A DNA stretch of 64,000 nt from Bacillus sp. ISL-37 (GCF_018613315.1 NZ_JAGGQL010000011.1:1-64000); one strand, 5' to 3'. Positions 17,315 to 27,076 are shown, numbered from the stretch's first letter. Program-made: numbers and translations. Notes: generated from the sequence alone by a model not told the origin.

Positions 17315-17560
17315 TTACAAGCTGGTTGGTCTTTGGTCGAGTTCTGGCGGTGCAGCGTAATGAATTTCTCCCATTAACTCTGACGCAGGGACATCAAGGG
17401 CTGTCGAGATCTTTAGAATCGTCTGCAATTTAGGTGTCTGCTCGCCGCTTTCGTATCTTTGGATTGTCCGCGTACCTACCCTGATTTTTAAAGCGAGCTC
17501 CTCCTGGGAAATTCCGACTCGTTCACGGCACATCTTGATATTCTGTCCAATTGCAGTCAT
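17315..17560 (-). CDS. XRE-family helix-turn-helix regulator
   Basis: 81 residues, consisting almost entirely of a Cro/C1-type HTH (residues about 8-62: IKMCRERVGISQEELALKI, then the recognition region VGTRTIQRYESGEQTPKLQT). The short C-terminal tail (YAAPPELDQRP) has no known domain. It starts at ATG 17560, preceded by GGAGGTGAT. It lies downstream of the NSS transporter gene on the same strand with 93 bases between, and may regulate it or itself. The target is unknown. Confidence 0.85.
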   Translation of the reverse strand: MTAIGQNIKMCRERVGISQEELALKIRVGTRTIQRYESGEQTPKLQTILKISTALDVPASELMGEIHYAAPPELDQRPTSL

Positions 17561-17653
17561 CGCTCATCACCTCCAAAAATAAAATATCTCTTACTATAAG
17601 TTTATCATTAAATTTTTGAAAATATCGACAATAATGTGAACGTTTTCTTAACT

Positions 17654-18997
17654 TTAGATTATACCAACCGATTGTAAAAACACAATGCCAATACCTATTG
17701 GTACGATGTAGCGGATGGAGAAGTACCAAATGTTGAATAACAACAGATTACTTCCAGTCCCTTCCTCCATTTCGCGTCTGACCATTTTTCGGGGAAGCAC
17801 ATAGCCGACGAATATGGCGATGAAAAAGGCGCCAAGCGGCAGGGCGATATTGCTCGTCAGGAAGTCAGCGAGGTCAAAGAAAGTTTTTCCGAAAAGTTTC
17901 ACCTCTGATAAAACACCGAAGGAGAGGGCATTCGGGATTCCTGCGGCAAAAACAAGCAAACCTGCAATCCAGGAAAACTTTTTCCGCTTATTTTGGTCTC
18001 CTTTAGATAGAACTGCAACGATGATCTCAAGAATTGAAAATGCCGAGGTTAGTGTCGCGAATAGCAGCAAAATCAAGAAAATCGTCAGGAATAACCCGCC
18101 AAAGGCTATTTCATTAAAAACGGCTGGAAGTACAACGAAAACAAGCCCAGGTCCTGCTTCCGGCTCAAAGCCAAGCGCGAATACAGCCGGGAAAATAACA
18201 AGGCCGGCGAGCAGAGAGATGAGGATATTCAACCCGACTACTGAAAAAGCGGATTTCGCAAGGCTCTCTCCCTTGGACAAATAAGAAGCATAAGTCACCA
18301 TTACTGACAGTCCGACACTTAGTGCAAAAAAGGACTGCCCCAGCGCCATCAAAATGGTTTGACCTGTAACTGCTGACCAGTCAGGCTTCAGGAAAAATTC
18401 GACCCCGGCCATCGCTCCATCCAGTGTCAAAGACCTGATGACCAGGATTATAAATAGGATGAACAGAGCAGGCATCATGTATTTGCTTGCCTTTTCAATG
18501 CCCTGCTGGATGCCGCCCTGTACGACCCAAATGGTTAGAATCAAAAATAAAAGCTGTACTACAACTGCCTCAATAGGATTGGATATGATGCTTTCAAATG
18601 TTGCCCCGTATTCCGCCTGGGTCAATCCTGAAAGTGATCCGGTGAAGCTCCGCGCCAAATAGGAAAGGATCCACCCGCCAACAGCACTATAGAAAGACAG
18701 AATCAGGAATGAGGCAATGACACCGCCATATCCAAGCAAAGGCCATGCGCTTTTCGGAGCCAGGTGCTTATAAGACATAACAGCGTCCTTCTGGGTATTG
18801 CGGCCAATGATGAATTCAGCCAGCAATATAGGTGCGCCTATAAAAATGGTCATCAGTAAGAAGAAGATAAGAAAAATGCCGCCTCCATTTGTACCTGCCA
18901 TATAGGGAAATTTCCAAATTGCCCCGAGCCCAATGGCAGATCCAGCCGCAGCGAGGATGAACCCGAGCTTTGAAGTCCATTGTTCGTGCTTGTTCAT
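17654..18997 (-). CDS. Sodium-dependent transporter, NSS (SNF) family
   Basis: A 447-residue polytopic membrane protein. The N-terminal signature AAAGSAIGLGAIWKFPYM (residues about 16-33) forms the Na+ and substrate site of neurotransmitter:sodium symporters. About 11-12 hydrophobic helices follow, which fits bacterial members of 11-12 TM. Bacterial NSS proteins import amino acids or related amines with Na+. The substrate cannot be assigned. The upstream 272-base gap to the divergent sigma factor gene holds both promoters but no riboswitch that I can recognise. Confidence 0.9.
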   Translation of the reverse strand: MNKHEQWTSKLGFILAAAGSAIGLGAIWKFPYMAGTNGGGIFLIFFLLMTIFIGAPILLAEFIIGRNTQKDAVMSYKHLAPKSAWPLLGYGGVIASFLILSFYSAVGGWILSYLARSFTGSLSGLTQAEYGATFESIISNPIEAVVVQLLFLILTIWVVQGGIQQGIEKASKYMMPALFILFIILVIRSLTLDGAMAGVEFFLKPDWSAVTGQTILMALGQSFFALSVGLSVMVTYASYLSKGESLAKSAFSVVGLNILISLLAGLVIFPAVFALGFEPEAGPGLVFVVLPAVFNEIAFGGLFLTIFLILLLFATLTSAFSILEIIVAVLSKGDQNKRKKFSWIAGLLVFAAGIPNALSFGVLSEVKLFGKTFFDLADFLTSNIALPLGAFFIAIFVGYVLPRKMVRREMEEGTGSNLLLFNIWYFSIRYIVPIGIGIVFLQSVGII

Positions 18998-19269
18998 AAG
19001 AAAACTCCTTTAAAAAAGTCTGAATATTTATATTTTCTGACAAAATAAAAAAATACCTTTTCATGTTACTATTTTTTCAGGAAAAAGCATAGTATTTTCA
19101 GGCTTTAAACAATTATTAAGTGATTTGTTATTTTTTTGAAACAAAAAACAAAAAGCGTCGTTTTATAGATAAAGTGATATTCGCTTGAAGAGACTGAATC
19201 GCCAGCGGCCGCAGCAGTCGTCTACGTTAAAAAAGAAAAAAGATAAGGTATCAGTTTGGGGGATCCAAA

Positions 19270-19827
19270 ATGAATGATGATGAATTAGTGTTCCGAGCCC
19301 GGAACGGCAATATGCAGGCTTTCGCGGAGTTGATCGATATCCATACTCCAACCGTCAAGCGCTTTGCTTTCCAGCTTGGGAACAAATATGACGACATAGA
19401 TGATATTACCCAGGAAGTGTTCGTCAGGGTATACCGCTTCCTCGACCAATTTTCTCATGCCAAATTCACTACCTGGCTCTATAAAATTACCTTGAATGTC
19501 ACGAGGGATTTTGCCCGCAATAAACAAAGACAGATTAAAAAGGTCCTGAAGGTTGGCAAGGAGCGGACATACAACGGGAAGACAGCAGAAGAAAGCATCC
19601 TTCAGTTTGAAGAAGACAGGACACTGCATGAGTGTATCCAAAAACTTGATGAGAAGTATCGAGTACCGATCGTGCTCTTTTACTTTCACGATAAAAGCTA
19701 TGAAGAAATCTCTGAAATTTCAGGAGCATCGCTGGCAAATGTAAAGACACGGATGTCAAGAGGGAAGGAACATTTGAAGAAATTGCTCACTCTAGCCGAA
19801 AAGAAGGAGGGTGAAAACCATGGATGA
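19270..19827 (+). CDS. Sigma-70 family (ECF-type) RNA polymerase sigma factor
   Basis: 185 residues with sigma region 2 (DDIDDITQEVFVRVYRFLDQF, about residues 42-62) and region 4 (KSYEEISEISGASLANVKTRMSRGK), and no region 1 or 3: the ECF layout. It would direct RNA polymerase to a specific promoter set. ATG 19270 follows TTGGGGG. It overlaps the next gene by 8 bases, the usual arrangement for a sigma factor with its membrane regulator. Confidence 0.9.
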   Translation: MNDDELVFRARNGNMQAFAELIDIHTPTVKRFAFQLGNKYDDIDDITQEVFVRVYRFLDQFSHAKFTTWLYKITLNVTRDFARNKQRQIKKVLKVGKERTYNGKTAEESILQFEEDRTLHECIQKLDEKYRVPIVLFYFHDKSYEEISEISGASLANVKTRMSRGKEHLKKLLTLAEKKEGENHG

Positions 19828-21505
19828 TCAGTTATTGGAAAAGCGTCTGGAAAGCCTTAAAAAAGCATACGACTACATGCCGGAAGAAGAGAATCGTTCA
19901 GCGATCCTTGCGGCGATAAAAAAGGATCAAAAGAAGAAAAGCGCGAATAAATGGATTCACTTGCCTTATGCCGCGAGCTTTATTGGAGTAGGGATGATCG
20001 CAGGGATTTTGATGATGCAGTATATCGGCGATCATGCACCTTCCGGCGAGAAAACAGAACAGCAGCAGGCATCTGGAGAAAATGCAGCAGTCGAACTGAA
20101 TAAAGCTGACGTGAAGGAGGAGTTTGAAGAACTGCGAAAATATTATTCAGACAGGCAGAAGGAGACGAAAGAAAAATTAGGGCTTGGTGCAGGGTATGAA
20201 AATTGGCTGTTTCATAGCATGGATGAACTGAAGGCAACTGAAGCGGAAATTCTTCAAAATCTTGAAAACACAGATCGAACTGAATTCAAAGAAGTTGTCA
20301 GGGAACTAAGGGGAACAATCGATGAGGGATTTACTCTGCCTGCAGAACTCATCGCTGACATTTCAAAAGGCGATGCCAACAAAGAAGTTGGGCGAAGAGA
20401 AGAGTTGTTATCTTTACAGCTCGAATCCTATTTGGGAGCTTATATCCAATCCATGGTGTTATATGAATGGGATTTAGATCAGGCCATGAAAAAGGAAATG
20501 GCTTCAGAAGTAGTTGAAAAGCTAAATGGGGGCGGGAAAGGCTTGCCATCAGAAAGATTGAAAGAGCTGGCGGCAGGAGCTGTTGATAATGGTTATGCTT
20601 TCAGGGAAGAGGAAGGGAAGATTCTTCCTTACATTGATTTCCTGAGAGTCGCTGAGCGCTTGAAGCCACACGGAAACGAGGATTTTATTAAATACTTGGT
20701 TTTAAGAAGCAATACCATCCAGGATCGAAATGGGGTTGTTACGTCCTACGAGAAGCTAGGGGAGCTATTAGTCAAGCTGGAGAAGGAAAGCGAAGGCGTG
20801 AAGGATAGCACGATCCACCAAACGATAGTCAACGATGCCGAATCTTTATATTCATTGTTTGTACGGGGCTCATCTTCAAACCCTTTATTTGATGAGAATA
20901 ATCTTTTAAAGAATGAAGTTAAAAAGGGGTATCAATACGTAATCAACCAGTATCCAGATACTGATACAGCGAAGGCATTGAAAACTCACTATGATAAATT
21001 GGAGAAATCCGGTTTTAAAAAACCACCTGAGTTAAGGGTTGAACTTTTCCCTGAATACCTGCAGATTCCAGCGCAGCGAGGGTACCAGGAAGAGAGGTTT
21101 ACCAAGAGTATTCACTTGTTGTCGGATGACCTTCTGGCAGCCTACAAGGGATTTAAGGTCCAAAAGGATTATAACATCCTAAAGGATTATGGTCCCTTCG
21201 AAATCATGCAGCTGTACTTCTATGCTGACAGCCTAAAGGATTACGAAACGAAGTATGCTTTGTATAGCCAGAATGACGGGAAGCCAACAATGGAACAATA
21301 TATAAAAGAACATGAGATGGCCAATATGGATCTGGGCGATGTCCTTTTGAAAGGATATGAATATGCCACACTTTACCATCCGGATGATGATCCGGAAAAA
21401 GTGATTGGAATCCAGCTTCATTTCAATGATCGCTCGGATGCTCCAGTCTTTCAGATGGTCCAGGAGGACGGCTTCTGGAAAGTCCAGTATTTGCCATTAC
21501 AATAA
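19820..21505 (+). CDS. Membrane-anchored partner of the ECF sigma factor, large extracellular region
   Basis: 561 residues from ATG 19820, 9 bases after AAGGAGG; an in-frame GTG at 19811 lies on the ribosome site and is unlikely. Layout: a 45-residue cytoplasmic part rich in Lys and Glu, one transmembrane helix (about 48-69), then about 490 residues outside, mostly helical and charged. The end (NDRSDAPVFQMVQEDGFWKVQYLPLQ region) resembles NTF2-like tails. It is translationally coupled to the sigma gene, so an anti-sigma role is inferred from context; no zinc-binding HxxxCxxC motif is seen. The size is far above the usual anti-sigma factor. Confidence 0.7.
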   Translation: MDDQLLEKRLESLKKAYDYMPEEENRSAILAAIKKDQKKKSANKWIHLPYAASFIGVGMIAGILMMQYIGDHAPSGEKTEQQQASGENAAVELNKADVKEEFEELRKYYSDRQKETKEKLGLGAGYENWLFHSMDELKATEAEILQNLENTDRTEFKEVVRELRGTIDEGFTLPAELIADISKGDANKEVGRREELLSLQLESYLGAYIQSMVLYEWDLDQAMKKEMASEVVEKLNGGGKGLPSERLKELAAGAVDNGYAFREEEGKILPYIDFLRVAERLKPHGNEDFIKYLVLRSNTIQDRNGVVTSYEKLGELLVKLEKESEGVKDSTIHQTIVNDAESLYSLFVRGSSSNPLFDENNLLKNEVKKGYQYVINQYPDTDTAKALKTHYDKLEKSGFKKPPELRVELFPEYLQIPAQRGYQEERFTKSIHLLSDDLLAAYKGFKVQKDYNILKDYGPFEIMQLYFYADSLKDYETKYALYSQNDGKPTMEQYIKEHEMANMDLGDVLLKGYEYATLYHPDDDPEKVIGIQLHFNDRSDAPVFQMVQEDGFWKVQYLPLQ

Positions 21506-21626
21506 GCTCGGATGGAAACACTCTTTGAGAATTATCTTATTCCTTTTGATAAATGCTACAGAATATGATATAATTTTTAATTGCGTATTAATGGGATAAA
21601 ATAAAACAATATTTAGGAGTGTTTCC

Positions 21627-22022
21627 ATGTCAGAAAATATTCAAGTAGGCAGCGTTTTAACAGGAAAAGTTACAGGAATACAGCCATATGGCGCTTTTGT
21701 AGCGTTAGATGAAAATACACAAGGTCTTGTGCACATTTCAGAAATCACACACGGTTATGTTAAGGATGTTAACGAGCACCTTACAGTTGGCGATGAAGTG
21801 AAAGTGAAAGTTTTGTCAATTGATGAAGCTGCTGGAAAAATTGGTTTATCAATCCGTGCTACTGAAGAAGCACCAGAACAACCACAACGCGCAAAGAAGC
21901 CACGCGGCGCCAAGCGTCCAGCTGCTGTAGTTCAGCACCAGGATGACTCAGCTCAAGGCTTCAACACTTTGAAGGATAAGCTTCAAGAGTGGATCAACCA
22001 GTCAGATATGGCTAAGAAATAA
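21627..22022 (+). CDS. yugI: General stress protein 13-like S1 RNA-binding protein (YugI)
   Basis: 131 residues. Residues about 5-78 are a complete S1 domain (GSVLTGKVTGIQPYGAFVAL, LVHISEITHGYV, VGDEVKVKVLSID, KIGLSIR). A basic linker (RAKKPRGAKRP) and a short C-terminal helix follow. B. subtilis YugI/GSP13 is a ribosome- or RNA-associated stress protein, and its position before yuzA/yugJ is conserved. ATG 21627 follows TTAGGAGTG. Confidence 0.9.
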   Translation: MSENIQVGSVLTGKVTGIQPYGAFVALDENTQGLVHISEITHGYVKDVNEHLTVGDEVKVKVLSIDEAAGKIGLSIRATEEAPEQPQRAKKPRGAKRPAAVVQHQDDSAQGFNTLKDKLQEWINQSDMAKK

Positions 22023-22032
22023 GTTTTAATGC

Positions 22033-22062
22033 AAAAACCGGACACTTTCGTCCGGTTTTTTT
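22033..22062 (+). terminator. Terminator of yugI
   Basis: AAAACCGGAC and GTCCGGTTTT form a stem with a 6-base loop followed by further T residues, 11 bases after the yugI stop. Confidence 0.92.
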
Positions 22063-22071
22063 ATTGCCTGC

Positions 22072-22215
22072 AAATGCAGAACATGAGCCAACTTCCGACA
22101 GGTTTCAGAGGAAGCCATGAAAAGCTGTCAGAACATGAGCCAACTTCGGACAAGTTCCGAAGAAAACCGTGAAAAGCTGTCAGAACATATAGCTGCTGCA
22201 GACAAGTTCCGCGGA
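22072..22215. repeat. GCTGTCA-family intergenic repeats, 52-bp spacing
   Basis: GCTGTCAGAACAT starts at 22124 and 22176, exactly 52 bases apart, with a truncated copy before (GAACATGAGCC at 22079). Each unit contains GACA(A/G)GTTCCG or GACAGGTTT. It is a divergent local variant of the family at 1-181 and 61086-61801. Confidence 0.8.
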
Positions 22216-22314
22216 AAACTGCCCTCAATCTTTTTTTGGGGGTTAAAATGAAAGAGCTTACAGGTTACAATATGATTGTCTAACCAATTTTTTCATTGGA
22301 ACGGAGGAAGGTTC

Positions 22315-23508
22315 ATGGCAACAAAAACTAGTTCTTTGATCGAGCAGACTCAAAAGTATGGTGCGAATAACTATCATCCGCTGCCAATTGTTATTTCGAA
22401 GGCAGAGGGAGTTTGGGTAGAGGATCCTGAAGGCAACAGATATATGGACATGCTGAGTGCGTATTCAGCTGTCAACCAGGGGCACCGCCATCCGAAGATC
22501 ATCCAGGCGCTTAAAGACCAGGCTGACCGTGTGACTCTTACTTCAAGAGCATTCCACAATGACCAGCTTGGACCATGGTATGAAAAGATTTGCAAGATGA
22601 CGAATAAAGAAATGGCTTTGCCGATGAACACTGGAGCGGAAGCGGTTGAAACGGCTATTAAAGCTGCTCGCCGCTGGGCATACGATGTTAAAGGTGTTGC
22701 GGACAACCAGGCTGAAATCATCGCTTGTATCGGCAACTTCCATGGCCGCACAATGACGGCGGTCTCTTTATCTTCTGAAGACGAATACAAACGCGGCTTC
22801 GGCCCAATGTTGCCAGGGATCAAACTGATTCCTTACGGTGACCTTGATGCGCTGAAGGAAGCGATCACTCCTAACACTGCAGCCTTCCTGATTGAACCGA
22901 TTCAGGGTGAGGCGGGAATCGTTATTCCACCAGAAGGATTCATGAAAGCTGCCTACGATGTATGTAAAGAAAACAATGTCCTGTTCATCGCTGATGAAAT
23001 CCAGGCCGGTCTCGCAAGGTCTGGAAAAATGTTCGCATGCGAATGGGAGGATATCGAGCCCGACATGTACATCCTTGGAAAAGCACTTGGCGGTGGAGTA
23101 TTCCCGATTTCCTGTGTTGTAGCTGACAATGATGTATTGGGTGTGTTCAATCCAGGTTCACACGGTTCAACTTTCGGTGGTAATCCGATGGCATGTGCAG
23201 TTTCGAACGCATCCCTGGATGTATTAATCGACGAGAAGCTTGCAGACCGCTCCCTTGAACTTGGAGAATACTTCATTCGCAAGCTCCGTGAAATCGATAA
23301 TTCCATCATCAAGGATATCCGCGGCCGCGGTTTGTTCATTGGTGTTGAGTTAACGGAACCTGCACGTAAGTATTGTGAAGATTTGAAAGAAGAAGGTCTG
23401 CTTTGTAAGGAGACTCATGATACCGTCATCCGCTTCGCACCGCCTCTTGTCATCAGCCAGGAAGAGCTGGACTGGGCAATTGAACGAATCAAGAAAGTAT
23501 TATCATAA
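22315..23508 (+). CDS. rocD: Ornithine-oxo-acid aminotransferase
   Basis: A 397-residue, class III PLP aminotransferase from ATG 22315, 8 bases after GGAGGAA; an in-frame TTG 39 bases upstream is not supported. Motifs: [36 protein letters not shown], the PLP region [15 protein letters not shown] and catalytic lysine in [13 protein letters not shown]. It converts ornithine plus 2-oxoglutarate to glutamate semialdehyde and glutamate in arginine breakdown or proline supply. It is a single gene here, without rocE/rocF neighbours. Confidence 0.94.
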   Translation: MATKTSSLIEQTQKYGANNYHPLPIVISKAEGVWVEDPEGNRYMDMLSAYSAVNQGHRHPKIIQALKDQADRVTLTSRAFHNDQLGPWYEKICKMTNKEMALPMNTGAEAVETAIKAARRWAYDVKGVADNQAEIIACIGNFHGRTMTAVSLSSEDEYKRGFGPMLPGIKLIPYGDLDALKEAITPNTAAFLIEPIQGEAGIVIPPEGFMKAAYDVCKENNVLFIADEIQAGLARSGKMFACEWEDIEPDMYILGKALGGGVFPISCVVADNDVLGVFNPGSHGSTFGGNPMACAVSNASLDVLIDEKLADRSLELGEYFIRKLREIDNSIIKDIRGRGLFIGVELTEPARKYCEDLKEEGLLCKETHDTVIRFAPPLVISQEELDWAIERIKKVLS

Positions 23509-23515
23509 AAATGAG

Positions 23516-23546
23516 AAAACCCGCCTCGATATGGCGGGTTTTTTCA
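23516..23546 (+). terminator. Terminator of rocD
   Basis: AAAACCCGCC and GGCGGGTTTT form a stem with a 7-base loop and T tail, 8 bases after the stop codon. Confidence 0.92.
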
Positions 23547-23557
23547 TGTAAACATCG

Positions 23558-23588
23558 GTGGAGCTGACCAAGGCGCTTGCGCTTTTCG
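23558..23588. repeat. Fragment of the GC-rich dispersed repeat (3' end)
   Basis: GGAGCTGACCAAGGCGCTTG and the following CGCTTTT match the 3' end of the structured element at 32656-32830 (GGGGCTGAACGAGGCGCTTG then CGCTTTTT). Only the terminal part is present, between rocD and yuzA. Confidence 0.65.
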
Positions 23589-23590
23589 AA

Positions 23591-23824
23591 TTATCGAGTA
23601 GCTCGTGGCTCTGCCGCTCTTTCCTCTCTCTCGCTTGGTGCGAAAAGAAGACCGATGTTTATTAGACCAGCAAGACCAACCAGGCCATAAATGATTCGAG
23701 CCAATGCTGAATCCTGTCCGCCGAAAATTGCTGCAACAAGATCGAATTGGAAGAATCCTACTAACCCCCAGTTGATGGCCCCGATAATGGTAAGAACAAG
23801 TGCTGCACGTTGAATACCGCTCAT
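23591..23824 (-). CDS. yuzA: DUF378-family small membrane protein (YuzA)
   Basis: A 77-residue protein with two hydrophobic helices. The first contains the DUF378 signature ALVLTIIGAINWGLVGFFQFD; the second is IIYGLVGLAGLINIGLLF. Its charged tail (SEREERAAEPRATR) is likely cytoplasmic. The place between yugI and yugJ matches yuzA of B. subtilis. ATG 23824 follows AAGGAGG. Function unknown. Confidence 0.88.
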   Translation of the reverse strand: MSGIQRAALVLTIIGAINWGLVGFFQFDLVAAIFGGQDSALARIIYGLVGLAGLINIGLLFAPSEREERAAEPRATR

Positions 23825-24025
23825 GGGTGTTTCCTCCTTAAAATAAATTTGTTCTTTTATAGAGTGATTCAGCAGATGATGAATTATTCATCCTGAACAT
23901 ATTAAATCTTTATCCGTAAGTAAAAAGATGAAACATTTTGGAGCACATTGGAGAACATTAAGAAGTGTATTTTTTGCATTGCTTTTTAAAAAGGAACATA
24001 ATTAACCTTGAGGAAGGTGATAAAA

Positions 24026-25189
24026 ATGGATAACTTTACATTTTATAATCCAACTAAGCTTATTTTTGGAAAAGGTCAGCTTGAGGAACTGAAGAATGAG
24101 GTCCCTCAGTATGGCAAGAAGGTTCTGCTCGTGTACGGTGGTGGCAGCATTAAGCGAAACGGACTTTATGATTCTGTCATGAACACTCTCAATGAAATTG
24201 GCGCGGAGGTATTCGAACTTTCGGGTGTTGAACCAAACCCTCGGCTGTCAACTGTTCATAAAGGTGTAAAAATATGCAAAGAAGAAGGTATTGAATTCCT
24301 GCTTGCAGTGGGCGGCGGCAGTGTAATTGACTGCACGAAAGCTATTGCAGCCGGAGCCAAATACGATGGCGATGCATGGGATCTTGTTACTAAGAAGGCT
24401 TTTGCATCAGAAGCACTTCCATTCGGGACTGTATTGACATTGGCCGCTACAGGTTCTGAGATGAATGCCGGTTCTGTCATCACCAATTGGGAAACGAACG
24501 AAAAATATGGCTGGGGCAGCCCAGTGACGTTCCCTAAATTCTCAATTTTGGATCCTGTAAATACATTTACAGTTCCTAAGGACCAAACCATATACGGCAT
24601 TGTTGACATGATGTCGCATGTATTCGAGCACTATTTCCATCTGACGGAAAACACTGAATTCCAGGATCGCATGGCGGAATCCTTGCTTTTGACAGTGATG
24701 GAAACAGCTCCAAAACTGCTTGAGGACCTGGAGAACTACGAGTATCGTGCAACGATTCTTTACTCGGGAACGATGGCATTGAATGGGATCCTTAACATGG
24801 GATACCGCGGCGATTGGGCGACTCATAATATCGAGCACGCCGTATCAGCAGTGTATGATATCCCACACGGAGGCGGGCTAGCCATCCTGTTCCCGAACTG
24901 GATGAAGCATAATCTTAAGGTGAAACCAGAACGCTTCAAGAAAATGGCTGTTAGAGTTTTCGGAGTAAATCCAGAAGGCAAGACAGACGAAGAAGCAGGT
25001 TTGGAAGGAATCGAAAAGCTGCGTGAATTCTGGAACAGCATTGGTGCACCATCAAGACTTGCTGATTATGACATTGATGACAGCAAGCTGGAAGTAATGA
25101 CAGATAAGGCGATGGTAAATGGCGAGTTTGGCAACTTTGCAAAATTAAATCGAGACGACGTACTGGAAATCTATCGTAAGTCGTTATAA
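24026..25189 (+). CDS. yugJ: Iron-containing (butanol-type) alcohol dehydrogenase
   Basis: 387 residues from ATG 24026, preceded by GAGGAAGGTG; an in-frame TTG at 24008 overlaps that site and is rejected. The protein belongs to the group III Fe-ADH fold: the nucleotide loop is [18 protein letters not shown] (about 93-110), and the metal-site residues lie in [11 protein letters not shown] and [20 protein letters not shown]. It should be an NAD(P)H-dependent dehydrogenase reducing aldehydes to alcohols such as butanol. It matches YugJ in length and locus. Confidence 0.92.
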   Translation: MDNFTFYNPTKLIFGKGQLEELKNEVPQYGKKVLLVYGGGSIKRNGLYDSVMNTLNEIGAEVFELSGVEPNPRLSTVHKGVKICKEEGIEFLLAVGGGSVIDCTKAIAAGAKYDGDAWDLVTKKAFASEALPFGTVLTLAATGSEMNAGSVITNWETNEKYGWGSPVTFPKFSILDPVNTFTVPKDQTIYGIVDMMSHVFEHYFHLTENTEFQDRMAESLLLTVMETAPKLLEDLENYEYRATILYSGTMALNGILNMGYRGDWATHNIEHAVSAVYDIPHGGGLAILFPNWMKHNLKVKPERFKKMAVRVFGVNPEGKTDEEAGLEGIEKLREFWNSIGAPSRLADYDIDDSKLEVMTDKAMVNGEFGNFAKLNRDDVLEIYRKSL

Positions 25190-25198
25190 AGAGCTTAA

Positions 25199-25231
25199 GG
25201 ACTCAGGGCATACCCTGGGTCCTTTGTCTTT
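25199..25231 (+). terminator. Terminator of yugJ
   Basis: GGACTCAGGG and CCCTGGGTCC arms (one wobble or mismatch) with a 4-base loop are followed by TTTGTCTTT. Confidence 0.85.
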
Positions 25232-25444
25232 ACATGGGCAAAACATCTCATGAATTTCCTTTAAAAATAGAGCCCTAAGCACTGAATTCATCATCTTTTT
25301 CGGGTAAATAAAGAAAATAAAGAAAAATTTACCAATATTTTTTTCTAGGACTAAATGTTTAAGTAGCTGGGTAACTGTGGTAAGTCTCTAAATGTAAGAC
25401 AATGGAGCAGTAGGAATTATTTACATAAGAATTCATATTAACAC

Positions 25445-25552
25445 CAATCATGCTCAAGGCAAACCTGTTGAAAGACAGGGACGCAAAGCAAGGGGTCTAA
25501 GGCTGCAGTGTTCCAGCTAAGATTGACCTAGCTGCCATGAAATTAGAGATAT
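25445..25552 (+). promoter_or_regulatory. Cyclic-di-GMP class I (GEMM-I) riboswitch
   Basis: The conserved core is directly readable: AAGGCAAACC at 25457-25466, a P2 hairpin with GAAA loop (CCTGT/ACAGG), the invariant GACGCAAAGC at 25480-25489, GGTCTAAGGCTG at 25494-25505, a second arm with CAGCTAAG, and the closing AGCTGCCATG at 25530-25539 that pairs back to GGCA to form P1. It binds c-di-GMP (or, in some variants, cyclic AMP-GMP) and controls downstream expression. The next gene, 126 bases on, is an LPXTG surface protein. A TAACTGAA/TTCAGTTTA inverted repeat at about 25619-25638 is a candidate expression platform; I cannot tell whether the switch is on or off. Confidence 0.9.
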
Positions 25553-25677
25553 TCTGGCTGTTGTTTTGTCTAATAAAAAGTATGAATACATGGAAAAGGA
25601 GGCGAGAACTCTCTTTAAATAACTGAATATTCAGTTTATTAGTTGTGCACAATTTTATTCGAAAAGGGGTAGAAATT

Positions 25678-27066
25678 TTGAAAATTAAAAAGCGCATATC
25701 CATTTTAGTTGCATTCATGTTATTGTTTATGATTACTTTTCCGGTTACAGGTGCGTTTGCTGCTGAAAATAGCGAGCAAAAAACAAACTCCCAGCAAGAA
25801 AGTACTGTTAAACAAAAAAGTAGCAAAGTAGCTGCAAAGACTACGGATCAAAAAGAAAAGTCTAATGGTGTTGTAAAAGCGGCATCTACGGAAAATGAAG
25901 CCTATACTGAGGAAGATTCAGAAACTGAAACAACAGCTGACCAAACGGAAATCAACTCTGAACAAGAAACAACAAATCAACCTAAAGCATCTGAAAATAG
26001 TGACAATCAGGAAGACAATGCTGAAGAGGGAAATAATGCTTCAGGTGAAAATAATACTCAAGAAGAAACTAATGATGCAGAAGAAAATAATGCACCAGAA
26101 GGAGATAATGCTTCAGAAGGAGAGAATGCATCAGAAGAAGATAAAGATTCAGAAGAAAATAATGCTGCTGAAGAAAGCGAAAATGAGTGGACACCAGCTG
26201 ATGATGGTACCGTACCAGGAGATGAAAATAAAAGCACGCAGATTCACCTGCACATCGACAAATGTGTCAATTCTGTTGAAACAGCCTTTGTTCAGGTTAA
26301 TGGCCAGTGGGAGGAAATGACGAATCCGGGTTCATCCCCTTTATATAAATCTTTTGATGATGGTGAATTCATAAAAGATGATGTTACGGCTTTCAAACTG
26401 ATTTTTACAACAGGTGAAGAGCTTGTCATCCCAGTCAGTGAAGTAAGAGTAGGAGTGGAAGCAGAGGGCTCGGTTAATTATTGGCTGGATATTTGTGAAC
26501 TTCCTGTAGAAGAACCATCTGAACCGGGTGATTCAGAGGATACTGATGAAACTATGAACATACTATCAATGATTAGAATCTTGATAGACGAGACTCCACG
26601 TCCAATTGAAAAAGTAACATTGGTAATGATGAGCGGCAAGAGAATTGATCTTGAAAGAATCAATGAACTATTTAGCCTCACTCTGACGGAAGAAATACAA
26701 CTGGAATTGATTCGTGGCCTTGAAATTACCAGCAACGGCGAAACCAAATTAATTCTGCTTTCGCAAATCGAGTCCCTGGAAATTGTCGATAGTGTGCTGA
26801 CACTACAATTAAGCTGGGATATGGAAGGTGAAATGGTAGAGGAAGAATCAGAAGAGGCGGAATCAGACGAGGATACTAATACGACAGCACCAGGAAATAA
26901 TTCAGGATCCGGAAATACATCTGATGGCACAACAAATAAACAGCTATGGAACGGCGAGGTCCTTCCTCAAACCGGTGAAAGCAGCAGGACAATGTTCTAT
27001 GTACTTGGCTTCTTGATTGCAGCAGGAGGAGTCATGCTAAGATTCAGGAATCCATTGAGGAACTAA
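25678..27066 (+). CDS. LPXTG-anchored surface protein under c-di-GMP riboswitch control
   Basis: 462 residues from TTG 25678, 8 bases after AAAGGGG; upstream in-frame GTG 25645 lacks a ribosome site. Order: Sec signal peptide ending GAFA-AE (about 1-29), a long low-complexity Glu/Asn/Ser region (to about 170) with EENNA-type repeats, a folded region about 185-275 (begins TQIHLHIDKC), a second folded region with MSGKRIDLERINELF, then an acidic linker, LPQTG at 429-433, a hydrophobic helix and a basic tail. A sortase gene follows. No adhesin domain is recognised. A role in attachment or biofilm fits the riboswitch but is inferred. Confidence 0.88.
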   Translation: MKIKKRISILVAFMLLFMITFPVTGAFAAENSEQKTNSQQESTVKQKSSKVAAKTTDQKEKSNGVVKAASTENEAYTEEDSETETTADQTEINSEQETTNQPKASENSDNQEDNAEEGNNASGENNTQEETNDAEENNAPEGDNASEGENASEEDKDSEENNAAEESENEWTPADDGTVPGDENKSTQIHLHIDKCVNSVETAFVQVNGQWEEMTNPGSSPLYKSFDDGEFIKDDVTAFKLIFTTGEELVIPVSEVRVGVEAEGSVNYWLDICELPVEEPSEPGDSEDTDETMNILSMIRILIDETPRPIEKVTLVMMSGKRIDLERINELFSLTLTEEIQLELIRGLEITSNGETKLILLSQIESLEIVDSVLTLQLSWDMEGEMVEEESEEAESDEDTNTTAPGNNSGSGNTSDGTTNKQLWNGEVLPQTGESSRTMFYVLGFLIAAGGVMLRFRNPLRN

Positions 27067-27076
27067 ACTCGAGTTG

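Noticed and set aside
19137-19159. ECF promoter TGAAAC...CGTC upstream of the sigma factor gene
   Set aside because: Spacing is only 13 bases, whereas ECF promoters normally have about 16-17; not strong enough to claim autoregulation.
25366-25384. SigmaB-type promoter GTTTAA...GGGTAA before the riboswitch
   Set aside because: The two elements are separated by about 6 bases instead of 12-15.
25895-26320. Lys/Met-rich second frame inside the LPXTG protein gene
   Set aside because: It is a shadow of the low-complexity Glu/Asn-coding region; no ribosome site.
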